From Oscillospiraceae bacterium (lineage in GTDB: Bacteria > Bacillota_A > Clostridia > Oscillospirales > Oscillospiraceae): DNA of 64,000 nt. The translations under genes were made by a program, and so were the position numbers. The notes below the pieces were generated by a model. The model did no database searches and was not told the DNA's origin. It was given only the letters and a program-made list of their open reading frames with translations. The stretch lies in the NCBI GenBank assembly GCA_017470325.1, contig JAFUES010000032.1, forward strand, positions 1-64,000, read 5' to 3'. Below, in pieces: positions 25,060-32,706 of this stretch. How positions within the stretch are numbered: the first letter of the stretch is position 1; each line of letters begins with the position of its first letter.

Positions 25060-25088
25060 ATTGTACCATATTTTTGCGTAAATTGCAA
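25060..25088 (-). promoter_or_regulatory. Sigma-A promoter of the lysozyme-like gene
   Basis: Minus strand: -35 TTGCAA (25083-25088), 17-nt spacer, -10 TACAAT (25060-25065). Start near 25053 gives a leader of about 175 nt. Confidence 0.75.
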
Positions 25089-25175
25089 CACCCTTGTCCC
25101 ACTAACGCTCCACCATCGTGAATACTCCGCATTTTCGGTGAATATATTCCCTCTTTCGCATGGGGTAAATCGTCC

Positions 25176-25216
25176 AAAAAATGAAGGCGGACGGGAGCCG
25201 AAGGCCCTCGTCCGCC
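25176..25216 (-). terminator. Terminator of the amylosucrase-like gene
   Basis: Perfect-arm hairpin, GGCGGACGAGGGCC against GGCTCCCGTCCGCC on the minus strand with a TTCG tetraloop, followed by a T-rich tract. It begins 17 nt after the stop codon. Confidence 0.85.
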
Positions 25217-25233
25217 GATGCTTATTTTGTTGT

Positions 25234-27093
25234 TCAGTCCTTGTTTTCCACCTGGCACAGCAGCCAGCGAAATCCGCCGCTTGGGATGGGGAAAGCCTTC
25301 TTGGGCAGCGTCTCGCCGGTCCATAGATCGTGGAATTCTCCCGGCTCATCGATGGCAATCCAGCATTCCCACTCGCCGAAATTGAACAGAGCCACCAACT
25401 TCTCCCCCTGGTAATAGCGTCCAATGCCCAACACGCCGTTGTTGCCGGTGTTGACCAGCCAGGTATCGGCCGCGGCATCAAAGGCCCGGTGAGCGCGCCA
25501 CAGCTGCTCCATCCTGCGAATGGATGCGAACAGCTGCCCCTCGGGCGTATTTGGGTCACCGCGCTTTTCGGCGGCCTGCCAGTTCATATCGCCCCGGTGG
25601 AGCCAGCGGCTGTCCTCCGCCTTCAGGGGATCGCTGTGGTAAGCGTAATCGTTCTCCTGGGCGATCTCGTCCCCGCTGTAGAGCACAGGGATGCCGCTGA
25701 TGGTGAACATGTAGGCGTGCAGCATGACGTCCAGGCGCACGGCCCATTTGAGCTTCTCCGCATCCTGCTCATAGCGGGCGCTTTCCACGCCGCAGAGGGA
25801 CGCGGTCGTGCCGCACAGGCGGGCGTCCCCCAGGCGGGGATCGTCGTTGTACAGCTCGCCCCGGGCGGGGCTGCCCGGCCATTTGCCGGTGAGATAGTCG
25901 TTGAGGAATCTTTTGTGAGACACCTCGCCCATACCGAACTGGCCCAAAAAGCCATAGTCCAGGCCCCAACCGATGTCGTCATGACAGCGGAGATAATTGA
26001 GGAAACTATACTCTCTGGGTAGGGCAAAGACCTGGCGCAGCTGATGCTGCAGCAGGCGCACGTCCTTGGTGGCCACAGTATGCCAGGTGCTGGCCATGGT
26101 GGTCACGTTATAGAGCAGATGGCATTCCGGTTTTTCCACAGTTCCGAAGTAGGGTGCCACCTTGGAGGGCTCCATGACCACCTCTCCCAACAGCAGGGCG
26201 CCGGGGCAGACGATCTCACACACCATGCGCATCATGCGCACCAGGCTATGCACCTGGGGCAGGTTGCGGCAGTTGGTACCCAGCTCTTTCCAGATGTAGG
26301 GCACTGCGTCCAGCCGGATCACGTCTACCCCCTGGTTGCAGAGATAGAGCATGTTCTCGGTCATGTCGTTGAAAACCACGGGATTGGCGTAGTTCAGATC
26401 CCACTGATAGGGGTAGAAGGTGGTCATGACCACCTTACCCGCCTCCGGGCACCAGGTGAAATTACCCGGCGCGGTGGTGGGAAAGACCTGGGGTACAGTA
26501 CGCTCATATTCTTGGGGTATCGTCCAGTCGTCAAAGAAGAAGAAGCGATCCTGATATTCCCGCTCTCCGGCCCGGGCACGGCGAGCCCACTCATGGTCCT
26601 CGCTGGTGTGGTTCATCACAAAGTCCAGACACAGGGCGATCCCCCGCTCATGGCAGTCCGCCGCCAGCGCGGCCAGATCCTCCATGGTGCCCAGTTCCGG
26701 CTGGACCTTGCGGAAATCCGATACCGCATAGCCCCCGTCGCTGCGCCCCTCCGGGCTCTCCAGCAAGGGCATCAGGTGCAGATAATTGACCCCGCATTCC
26801 TGGATGTAATCCAGCTTCTCAGACACACCGCGGAGGTTCCCGGCGAAGGCGCTGACATACATGAGCATGCCGGTCAGATCATGGCCCTTGTACCAGTTCG
26901 GTTCCTGCTCCCGCTGCAGGTCCAGAGCCCGCAGGCTCTCGTCCCGCTCCTGCCACATACGGCAGAGCATTTCCGTAAAATAGGTGTAGGCCGCCTCATC
27001 GCCCCGGTAGAGTTCCATATACAGCCAGCGCAATTCCTCCTCGTGGCGCTCAAAGCGCCGACGGAACGCGTCGTCCCATGTCCTCTTATCCAT
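25234..27093 (-). CDS. Amylosucrase-like GH13 alpha-glucosidase/transglucosidase
   Basis: 619 residues, close to the ~630 of amylosucrases (GH13 subfamily 4), no signal peptide, so cytoplasmic. ATG at 27093 with GGAGG seven nt upstream. An N-terminal helical domain (~1-90) precedes the (beta/alpha)8 barrel. Barrel motifs: LDFVMNHTSEDH, the nucleophile region GVDVIRLDAVPYIW, the acid/base region LLGEVVM, and the third acid in YLRCHDDIGWG, whose RCHDDIGW form is characteristic of amylosucrase. Amylosucrase cleaves sucrose and builds alpha-1,4-glucan; a sucrose hydrolase or phosphorylase activity is also possible. No sugar transporter is adjacent. Confidence 0.85.
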   Translation of the reverse strand: MDKRTWDDAFRRRFERHEEELRWLYMELYRGDEAAYTYFTEMLCRMWQERDESLRALDLQREQEPNWYKGHDLTGMLMYVSAFAGNLRGVSEKLDYIQECGVNYLHLMPLLESPEGRSDGGYAVSDFRKVQPELGTMEDLAALAADCHERGIALCLDFVMNHTSEDHEWARRARAGEREYQDRFFFFDDWTIPQEYERTVPQVFPTTAPGNFTWCPEAGKVVMTTFYPYQWDLNYANPVVFNDMTENMLYLCNQGVDVIRLDAVPYIWKELGTNCRNLPQVHSLVRMMRMVCEIVCPGALLLGEVVMEPSKVAPYFGTVEKPECHLLYNVTTMASTWHTVATKDVRLLQHQLRQVFALPREYSFLNYLRCHDDIGWGLDYGFLGQFGMGEVSHKRFLNDYLTGKWPGSPARGELYNDDPRLGDARLCGTTASLCGVESARYEQDAEKLKWAVRLDVMLHAYMFTISGIPVLYSGDEIAQENDYAYHSDPLKAEDSRWLHRGDMNWQAAEKRGDPNTPEGQLFASIRRMEQLWRAHRAFDAAADTWLVNTGNNGVLGIGRYYQGEKLVALFNFGEWECWIAIDEPGEFHDLWTGETLPKKAFPIPSGGFRWLLCQVENKD

Positions 27094-27130
27094 TGCTCAG
27101 CCTCCGCAATCTCCTGTGATCTTGTATATC

Positions 27131-27159
27131 ATTATACGGGATACGCCTGCGCAAATCAA
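27131..27159 (-). promoter_or_regulatory. Sigma-A promoter of the amylosucrase-like gene
   Basis: Minus strand: -35 TTGATT (27154-27159), 17-nt spacer, -10 TATAAT (27131-27136), 37 nt before the ATG. Confidence 0.7.
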
Positions 27160-27188
27160 GAGCCGCAGCGCGGACCGGGGACGAAAAC

Positions 27189-27218
27189 TTGACATGGATC
27201 GACCTGCCATATTATAAT
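27189..27218 (+). promoter_or_regulatory. Sigma-A promoter of the TIR gene
   Basis: -35 TTGACA (27189-27194), 18-nt spacer, -10 TATAAT (27213-27218). Both boxes are perfect consensus, so the gene is probably expressed constitutively at a fair level. Confidence 0.8.
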
Positions 27219-27252
27219 TTATGTGTTATCGTGTGTTGAAGGAAGTGTTACG

Positions 27253-27885
27253 ATGGCCGGACATCTGGTGCCTCTGCCGCCCTATGAGGGCAGCGATCCC
27301 TATGTATTTGTCAGCTATTCCCACAACAACAAGCAGGAGGTCTGCGACGTCATCGCCCAACTGCAGAAGGACGGCTTTCACGTCTGGTACGATGAAGGGG
27401 TCAAGCCCGGCACCAAATGGTCCAAGAATGTGGCGGATCATCTGCAGAACTGCAGCTATTTCATCGCCATGATCAGTGGGGATTATCTGGCTTCCTCCAA
27501 CTGTCTGGATGAGCTGGAGTTTGCCAGGGATGCAGAGTTCCCCCGGACGCTGGTATACCTGACCCGGACGCCCCTGCCGCCGGAGCTGAAGCTGCGGCAT
27601 AACCGCAATTTTGCCGTACAGAAGTACCGCATGTCGGACCGGGAGTTTATCAGCAAGCTGTATACCGCCGAGGGTCTGTCCCTCTGCCGGGGCAGTGGCC
27701 CGCAGAAGGTCCGCAAGGAGCATAACTGGGCCGCTACGCTGACGCTGCTGGTTTTTCTGGCAGCCCTCGTATTTGCCGTGTGGAAGCTGCAGCCGGATCT
27801 GCTCCAGCGCATCGCCCGCGCAGCTCGGAGTTTCTCTTTCCGGGATTTCTGGCACAGGCTGGTCCAGATGCGCGCCTCCTTATAG
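27253..27885 (+). CDS. Membrane-anchored TIR domain protein
   Basis: 210 residues from the ATG at 27253; a short upstream extension has no ribosome site. Residues ~16-135 form a TIR_2-type domain: PYVFVSYSHNNKQEV, GFHVWYDEGVKPGTKW, and YLASSNCLDELEFARD carrying the conserved Ser-x-x-Cys-x-x-Glu helix (E87), the position of the catalytic glutamate in NAD-cleaving TIRs. A single membrane helix (ATLTLLVFLAALVFAVWKL, ~162-182) follows and a short basic tail ends the protein. Bacterial TIRs either cleave NAD in defence or act as scaffolds. No recognisable defence partner is adjacent, so the role is open. Confidence 0.85.
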   Translation: MAGHLVPLPPYEGSDPYVFVSYSHNNKQEVCDVIAQLQKDGFHVWYDEGVKPGTKWSKNVADHLQNCSYFIAMISGDYLASSNCLDELEFARDAEFPRTLVYLTRTPLPPELKLRHNRNFAVQKYRMSDREFISKLYTAEGLSLCRGSGPQKVRKEHNWAATLTLLVFLAALVFAVWKLQPDLLQRIARAARSFSFRDFWHRLVQMRASL

Positions 27886-27900
27886 CGATACATACTTACA

Positions 27901-27930
27901 AGGACGGGAGCCACGGCTCCCGTCCTTTTT
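27901..27930 (+). terminator. Terminator of the TIR gene
   Basis: Perfect 12-bp stem AGGACGGGAGCC / GGCTCCCGTCCT with a 2-nt gap and a five-T tail, 15 nt after the TIR stop codon. Confidence 0.9.
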
Positions 27931-27958
27931 CATATCCCCTCTCCCCCACTCATATACA
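27930..27958 (+). promoter_or_regulatory. Possible sigma-E promoter of spoIIID
   Basis: TCATATC (27930-27936), 14-nt spacer, CATATACA (27951-27958), against the Bacillus sigma-E consensus KMATATT-N14-CATACANT. The match is partial at the -10 box, but spoIIID is sigma-E controlled in Bacillus, and no sigma-A promoter is evident here. Confidence 0.5.
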
Positions 27959-27989
27959 TGGAGCAAAGAGAGTGCAGGGAGTGGTGTGA

Positions 27990-28238
27990 GTGCGTACCGA
28001 TATCGACCAACGAGCCTGTGATCTGGCCGTCTACATCATCGAAAACCAAGCCACCGTCCGTGCTGCCGCCAACCAGTTCGGCATCTCCAAAAGCACGGTC
28101 CACAAGGATCTGACTGAGCGACTGCCCAGGCTGAACCAGGGGCTGTACCGGCAGGTCCGGCAGCTGCTGGACCTAAACAAGGCGGAGCGGCATATCCGCG
28201 GCGGTCTCGCCACCAGACGAAAATACAAAGGAGAATGA
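27990..28238 (+). CDS. spoIIID: Sporulation transcriptional regulator SpoIIID
   Basis: 82 residues from the GTG at 27990 with GGGAG eight nt upstream. Mother-cell DNA-binding protein that acts after sigma-E in endospore formation. The helix-turn-helix TVRAAANQFGISKSTVHKDL is followed by TERLPRLN, and the C-terminal RHIRGGLATRRKYKGE closely parallels the Bacillus SpoIIID tail RHLRGGEATKLKYKK. This is the clearest evidence that the host forms endospores. It stands alone between the TIR gene and the CotH gene. Confidence 0.95.
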   Translation: MRTDIDQRACDLAVYIIENQATVRAAANQFGISKSTVHKDLTERLPRLNQGLYRQVRQLLDLNKAERHIRGGLATRRKYKGE

Positions 28239-28269
28239 AGAATGCAGGGAAAGCTTTCCCTGCATTCTT
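28238..28269. repeat. 32-bp perfect palindrome, copy 1 (after spoIIID)
   Basis: Starts at the last base of the spoIIID stop codon. Each arm is AAGAATGCAGGGAAAG or its complement. Identical to 46313-46344. As a terminator this copy has only two T after the stem, so it may be a weak or remnant terminator or a repeated palindromic element. Confidence 0.85.
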
Positions 28270-28302
28270 CACTCTGCCACACATTATTTTCCGCAATATA
28301 TA

Positions 28303-28331
28303 TTGAATCCGCGACCATGATATGGTATTTT
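28303..28331 (+). promoter_or_regulatory. Weak candidate promoter for the CotH gene
   Basis: -35 TTGAAT (28303-28308), 17-nt spacer, -10 TATTTT (28326-28331). CotH genes can instead be sporulation-controlled, and no clear sigma-K match was found. Confidence 0.3.
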
Positions 28332-28441
28332 TATCCTATAGCACAATATTTTCCATTGCCAGGTATTCACGCGATGCCTGATTGGCCAAGCATCGTGCTC
28401 CTCACAAACATTTGAAACGAATCCAAGCGTGTACAAAGGAG

Positions 28442-30198
28442 ATGAAGGCGTCTGTGTTCATCCGCAGCAAGAAAACGTCGTTTCTCGCGTGCCTCTGTCT
28501 GCTTGCTGTCTTCACGCTTCTATTATGCGCATGCGGAAGAAAAGCGACGGACCCTCAGCCCTCCCCCGCCTGGGAGCCCTGTGAGCCCGCATTCTCCCTG
28601 GAAGCCGGCAGCTGCGAGGATGGCGCCCTGCTTTCTCTCGCCGCACCGGCGGAATATTCTGTTTTCTATACCACAGACTGCTCCCTGCCCTCCGCAGAAT
28701 CGATCCCATACCAGGAGCCATCCCGCTTTCGCGCCCCACCCCCAGCCCGGACGATCTGTCAGCGCCAGCCCACGCAGCGCTTCAGTTCACTGACAACGCA
28801 GCGCATATCCTGCAGGATCCAACGCTGCCTGAGGCTGTGGTCATTCGCGCCTTGGCTGTCGCTCCGGACGGGACACAGGGCCCTGTTGTGACCAGGAGCT
28901 ATTTCCCAGGGCTCGACCTGGCGGAGCATTATCACGGTGTGATGGTCCTGTCGCTCGTCACCGACGCCAGGAATTTGCTGGACTATGACACCGGCATCCT
29001 TGTCAAAGGAAGGATATGGGATGCCTGGGCGGCATCGGCAAGTCAGCAGGAATTGACTGACCCGGAAAGTCGTTGGCATCCTGTCGCCAATTTTTCCCAG
29101 AGCGGTGAAGCCTGGGAGTGTCCGGCTTCCCTGGAACTTTTTGACGGCACATGCACACTTACGCTTCAGGAGAATATCGGGATTCGCGTCCACGGAGGCG
29201 CTTCCCGCAACTATTCGCAGAAATCCCTCTCCCTTTTCTTCCGGGGCAGGTACGGTGTCGACAGGCTGTCGTATCCGCTGCTTCCCGCCGCCGTCGATCA
29301 AAACGGCGAGGCCATCACCGTTTACAAATCCTTTCTGCTGCGCAACGGCGGCAATGATCGGGAGTACCTGAAATTCAAGGACGCCATGCTGCAGGAGCTG
29401 TTGTCTGAGCGCCGGTTCGCCCACCAGGCAGCCCGGCCCGCCATTTTGTTTCTGAACGGGGAATACTGGGGGATTTGCACAATGTGTGAGAAATACGGGA
29501 GCACCTATCTGGAAACGCATTATCCGGGGATCGACCGGGACAATGTGGTCCTTATCAAGGACGGGAAACTGGACGAGGGCCGCCCCGGTGATCTGGCGCT
29601 GTATGAGGAGCTCATGGGCTTTGCGGAAGAGGATCTGACCTTCCCCGCCGTCTGGCGGAATTTCAAGTCCCTTATGGACGTGGAGAGCATGGCGGAGTAT
29701 TTTGCGGCGGAGATCTATATGGGCAATGCCAATTGGGAAGGACAGCACAACATCCGGCTATGGCGCACGCGGGTGCCGCAAAACGCCAATGAATACGATG
29801 ATGGCCGATGGCGTTTTCTTCTCTATGACACGGAATACTCCTCGGGACTCTACGGGCAGCAGGCCACCAGTGCCCCGTATGACAGCTTTTCCGCCGCGCT
29901 GTCGGCCCACCCGCTCTTTGCGGCCGCCATACAAAACCCGGAGTTTCAGTCGCTGTTTTACGACGCCATCCAGTCGATCGGTCGGGAGGATCTCTCCCCT
30001 GCGCGAGTTGATGCGGCGCTGGAAGAATACAGTGCCCAATGGCAGCCCTTCATGGCCGAATACTATCTGCGCTTCGGCGATACCGGTTGGGCATGGAACT
30101 CCAACATCGACAGGATCCACACGTTCTTCTCGGAACGTTATGATGCGATCCTTGCTCACATCGACACCGCCCTTCCGACGCTGTCTGCCGCCGGATAA
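28442..30198 (+). pseudogene. CotH-family kinase-like lipoprotein gene, interrupted by a frameshift
   Basis: The first frame encodes a lipoprotein signal (FLACLCLLAVFTLLLCAC) and a chitobiase/Ig-like segment with YSVFYTTDCSLPSAESIPY, then loses sense near 28716-28742. The -1 frame continues without a start codon as PTPSPDDLSAPAHAAL...VVIRALAVAPDG, finishing that domain, then a full CotH domain: IRVHGGASRNYSQKSLSLFF, FLLRNGGNDREY, ILFLNGEYWGICTMCEK and RWRFLLYDTEYSSG. The switch lies at a C-rich stretch (CCCCACCCCC). One missing base, a sequencing error or programmed slippage could each explain it. Intact CotH proteins phosphorylate spore or surface proteins. Exact start uncertain; AAAGGAG directly abuts the ATG at 28442. 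Confidence 0.75.
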
Positions 30199-30225
30199 AG
30201 CCGCCGTGTTATCGGTAATACAAAA

Positions 30226-30249
30226 ATCTCCCGGCCTCGGCCGGGAGAT
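30226..30249. terminator. Bidirectional terminator between the CotH gene and ugd
   Basis: 11-bp stem ATCTCCCGGCC / GGCCGGGAGAT with a 2-nt gap. On the minus strand five T follow, a good intrinsic terminator for ugd; on the plus strand a TCTTTA run follows. Confidence 0.85.
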
Positions 30250-30300
30250 CTTTATGTTGCTGTATAGGATACCCTTTTGCGAACAGGGGGGGGCGACGAC

Positions 30301-31524
30301 TCATTGTAAGCCGAAAAGGTCCCGGGTATAGACCTTCTCCGCAGCCCGGTCCAGGCAGGGATCATAGCGGTTAGCCAGGATCACATCGCTCTCTTCGAGA
30401 AAGCGCTCCAGATCATTCACAAGTCTCCCGCCGTACATTCCATCGCCCGACTGCATTGGTTCGTAAATGATCAGTTCCACATTCTTTTCCCGCAGCTGCT
30501 TCATGATATCCTGCACGGCGGCCTCACGGAAATTGTCGCTGCCGGACTTCATCAGCATGCGGTAAATGCCAATGACCGGAACCGTCTCTGTCCCGCGGCC
30601 CCGCAGTGCCGCGGCTGCCTGCGCCTTCGCCAGTACCTGCCCCGCAATGTAGGCCTTGCGCGTCTGGTTGGCTTCCACCACGGCTTGCGCCAATCGCCCG
30701 GGTATGGTGGAAAATTCGGCCGCCAGCTGCTTGCTGTCCTTAGGCAGGCAGTAGCCTCCGTAGCCAAAACTCGGATTGTTATAGCCGGAGCCGATACGCG
30801 GATCCAGGCATACTCCTTCGACGATCCGACGTGTCTCCATGCCCTTTTCCACAGCGAAGGTGTCCAGTTCATTGAAGAACGCCACCCGCAGGGCCAGATA
30901 TGTATTGGAAAAGAGCTTGACCGCCTCGGCCTCTTCGAAGTCCATGAAAAGCGTGTCTATTTCTTCTTTGAGTGCACCCTCCCGCAGCATGGTCGACAGC
31001 CGCTCTGCAGCGGCTGTCAGCGCCGCATCCTGCAGGTCGGTCCCCATGATGATCCGGCTGGGATACAGATTATCGTAAAGGGCGCTCCCCTCCCGGAGGA
31101 ATTCTGGGCTGAAGAGAATATTGTGACTTCCGGTCGTCTCACGGATGCTCCGCGTATATCCCACAGGTACCGTGGACTTGATGACGACATACGCCTCCGG
31201 GTTTACCCGGCAGGCCTCTTCGATGACCTGGTCGGCGATCGTGGTGTCGAATCGCCTCTGCTCCGGATCATAATTGGTGGGAACGGCCACAAGGATATAC
31301 TCCGCCTCCCGAAGAGCGGCCGCTCTGTCTGTCACCGCTGTCAGATCAAGCGTCTTTTTCGTCAGATAGTTTTCGATCTCCGCGTCGCGGATGGGTGAGA
31401 CGCAGGCGTTGATCGCGTCGGCTTTCGCCGGGGTCGTCGTGACCACGGTCACCCTGTTGTGCTGTGCAAGCAGGACGGCCAAGGAAAGGCCCACATATCC
31501 TGCGCCTATAACGGTAATGTTCAT
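30301..31524 (-). CDS. ugd: UDP-glucose 6-dehydrogenase family protein
   Basis: 407 residues from the ATG at 31524 with AGAAGG upstream. Oxidises UDP-glucose to UDP-glucuronate using NAD. N-terminal Rossmann NITVIGAGYVGLSLAVLLA, middle catalytic lysine region EAEAVKLFSNTYLALRVAFFNEL, and the catalytic cysteine in GYGGYCLPKDSKQL. C-terminal UDP-binding domain complete. It is divergent from the glycan operon starting at 31849; its product is the substrate of the UDP-xylose synthase at the operon's far end. A UDP-ManNAc or UDP-GlcNAc dehydrogenase is less likely. Confidence 0.88.
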   Translation of the reverse strand: MNITVIGAGYVGLSLAVLLAQHNRVTVVTTTPAKADAINACVSPIRDAEIENYLTKKTLDLTAVTDRAAALREAEYILVAVPTNYDPEQRRFDTTIADQVIEEACRVNPEAYVVIKSTVPVGYTRSIRETTGSHNILFSPEFLREGSALYDNLYPSRIIMGTDLQDAALTAAAERLSTMLREGALKEEIDTLFMDFEEAEAVKLFSNTYLALRVAFFNELDTFAVEKGMETRRIVEGVCLDPRIGSGYNNPSFGYGGYCLPKDSKQLAAEFSTIPGRLAQAVVEANQTRKAYIAGQVLAKAQAAAALRGRGTETVPVIGIYRMLMKSGSDNFREAAVQDIMKQLREKNVELIIYEPMQSGDGMYGGRLVNDLERFLEESDVILANRYDPCLDRAAEKVYTRDLFGLQ

Positions 31525-31634
31525 AAAACCTTCTTTGGGGAACCCAAGCATGACCGCATCCCCGAGCGGCGCTCCCCCGCCGCCAGTTCAGATCCGATAC
31601 GGTCTGTGGGCCGGGCCGGGCAGCCAATTAAAGA

Positions 31635-31663
31635 TTGAAAATGGAAGATATATAGTTTATAAT
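31635..31663 (+). promoter_or_regulatory. Sigma-A promoter of the glycan operon, with ~180-nt leader
   Basis: -35 TTGAAA (31635-31640), 17-nt spacer, consensus -10 TATAAT (31658-31663). The first gene starts at 31849, so the transcript has an untranslated leader of about 180 nt. The leader holds a T-rich stretch at 31726-31738 and GC-rich segments but no clear terminator; long leaders in glycan operons are often sites of processive antitermination (inference). Confidence 0.65.
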
Positions 31664-31848
31664 GTATCTCAACCAAAATAGATGGTAAGTTCTTACAGCC
31701 GAGTTGTATTCTATCATATTTTTTCTTTTTTATCAACCAAAAACGGAGGGGCGCTGCTCTTTTCTTTGTTTTCCGTCAGGCGGACCGCTCCGATTGCCGC
31801 GGCGCATTCTGATATCTCCGGCTGCGGGAGAAGCAACAGAGGGAGTCT

Positions 31849-32706
31849 ATGGACATCCGGGAGATCCAACTGGTAGAACTGGATATGCTGAAGGCCTTTT
31901 CCGCTCTTTGTGAGCGGCACGGCCTGCGATACACGATATACTGCGGGACCCTCCTGGGGGCTGTCCGGCACGGCGGCTTTATTCCCTGGGACGACGACGT
32001 GGACGTGGCCATGCCCCTGCCGGATTACCGGCGTTTCCTCACGCTCGCTCATGAGCTTCCGGATCGCTTTCATGTGCAGGCGCTGGACAATACCCGCGAA
32101 TATCATTTCCTGTATGCAAAGATCTGCGCAGACGGCACGACCTTTATGCCCCCGGACATGGCGGGCCTGGACATTCATTGGGGCATCTCACTGGATATTT
32201 ACCCCTTTATCGGCGCCGCCCGGGACCCGCGTCTTGAAGAGCTCCAGAGAAAGCTGCTGAAGATGGCAAGATATCTGCGAAGCGCTGACTGGCACCGCTT
32301 CAGACCGGGAAAACACCCACGGGTCGAACCTCTCCTGATCGCGACCCCTTTTCCGATCCGGCGGGTGCTCAGCGATCTGTTGTTGCGGATCGCCATGCGC
32401 GACCCGGACAAAAGCGAGCGGATCGGCACTTTGGACGCCGTACCCTTCTCCGGGAAATTCTCCCGGGAGGAATGGCAAAAAATGATCCGCCTCCCCTTTG
32501 AGGATACGGATTTTCCGGCGCCGGCCCAGTTTGACCCCATTCTCCGGCGCATGTACGGCGACTACCGGCAGCTGCCGCCGGAGAAAGACCGGCACGGCCA
32601 TTCCGACGACACGCAGGAATACCTAATCGATACGAAACGAGACTACAGATTGTACCAACAGGATCTGAAAAGCCATGAAAACAGTCATCACATTCGGGGT
32701 CTTTGA
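31849..32706 (+). CDS. LicD family phosphotransferase (copy 1)
   Basis: 285 residues, ATG with GAGGGAG four nt upstream. LicD/fukutin family nucleotidyltransferase-fold enzymes transfer a phospho-alcohol from a CDP donor to a glycan. Core motif YCGTLLGAVRHGGFIPWDDD (~33-52) contains the metal-binding aspartates; a second conserved segment is IHWGISLDIYPF. Cytoplasmic, no membrane spans. First gene of the plus-strand glycan run; its end overlaps the next gene by 32 nt. The transferred group may be phosphocholine, phosphoribitol or another polyol phosphate. Confidence 0.9.
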   Translation: MDIREIQLVELDMLKAFSALCERHGLRYTIYCGTLLGAVRHGGFIPWDDDVDVAMPLPDYRRFLTLAHELPDRFHVQALDNTREYHFLYAKICADGTTFMPPDMAGLDIHWGISLDIYPFIGAARDPRLEELQRKLLKMARYLRSADWHRFRPGKHPRVEPLLIATPFPIRRVLSDLLLRIAMRDPDKSERIGTLDAVPFSGKFSREEWQKMIRLPFEDTDFPAPAQFDPILRRMYGDYRQLPPEKDRHGHSDDTQEYLIDTKRDYRLYQQDLKSHENSHHIRGL

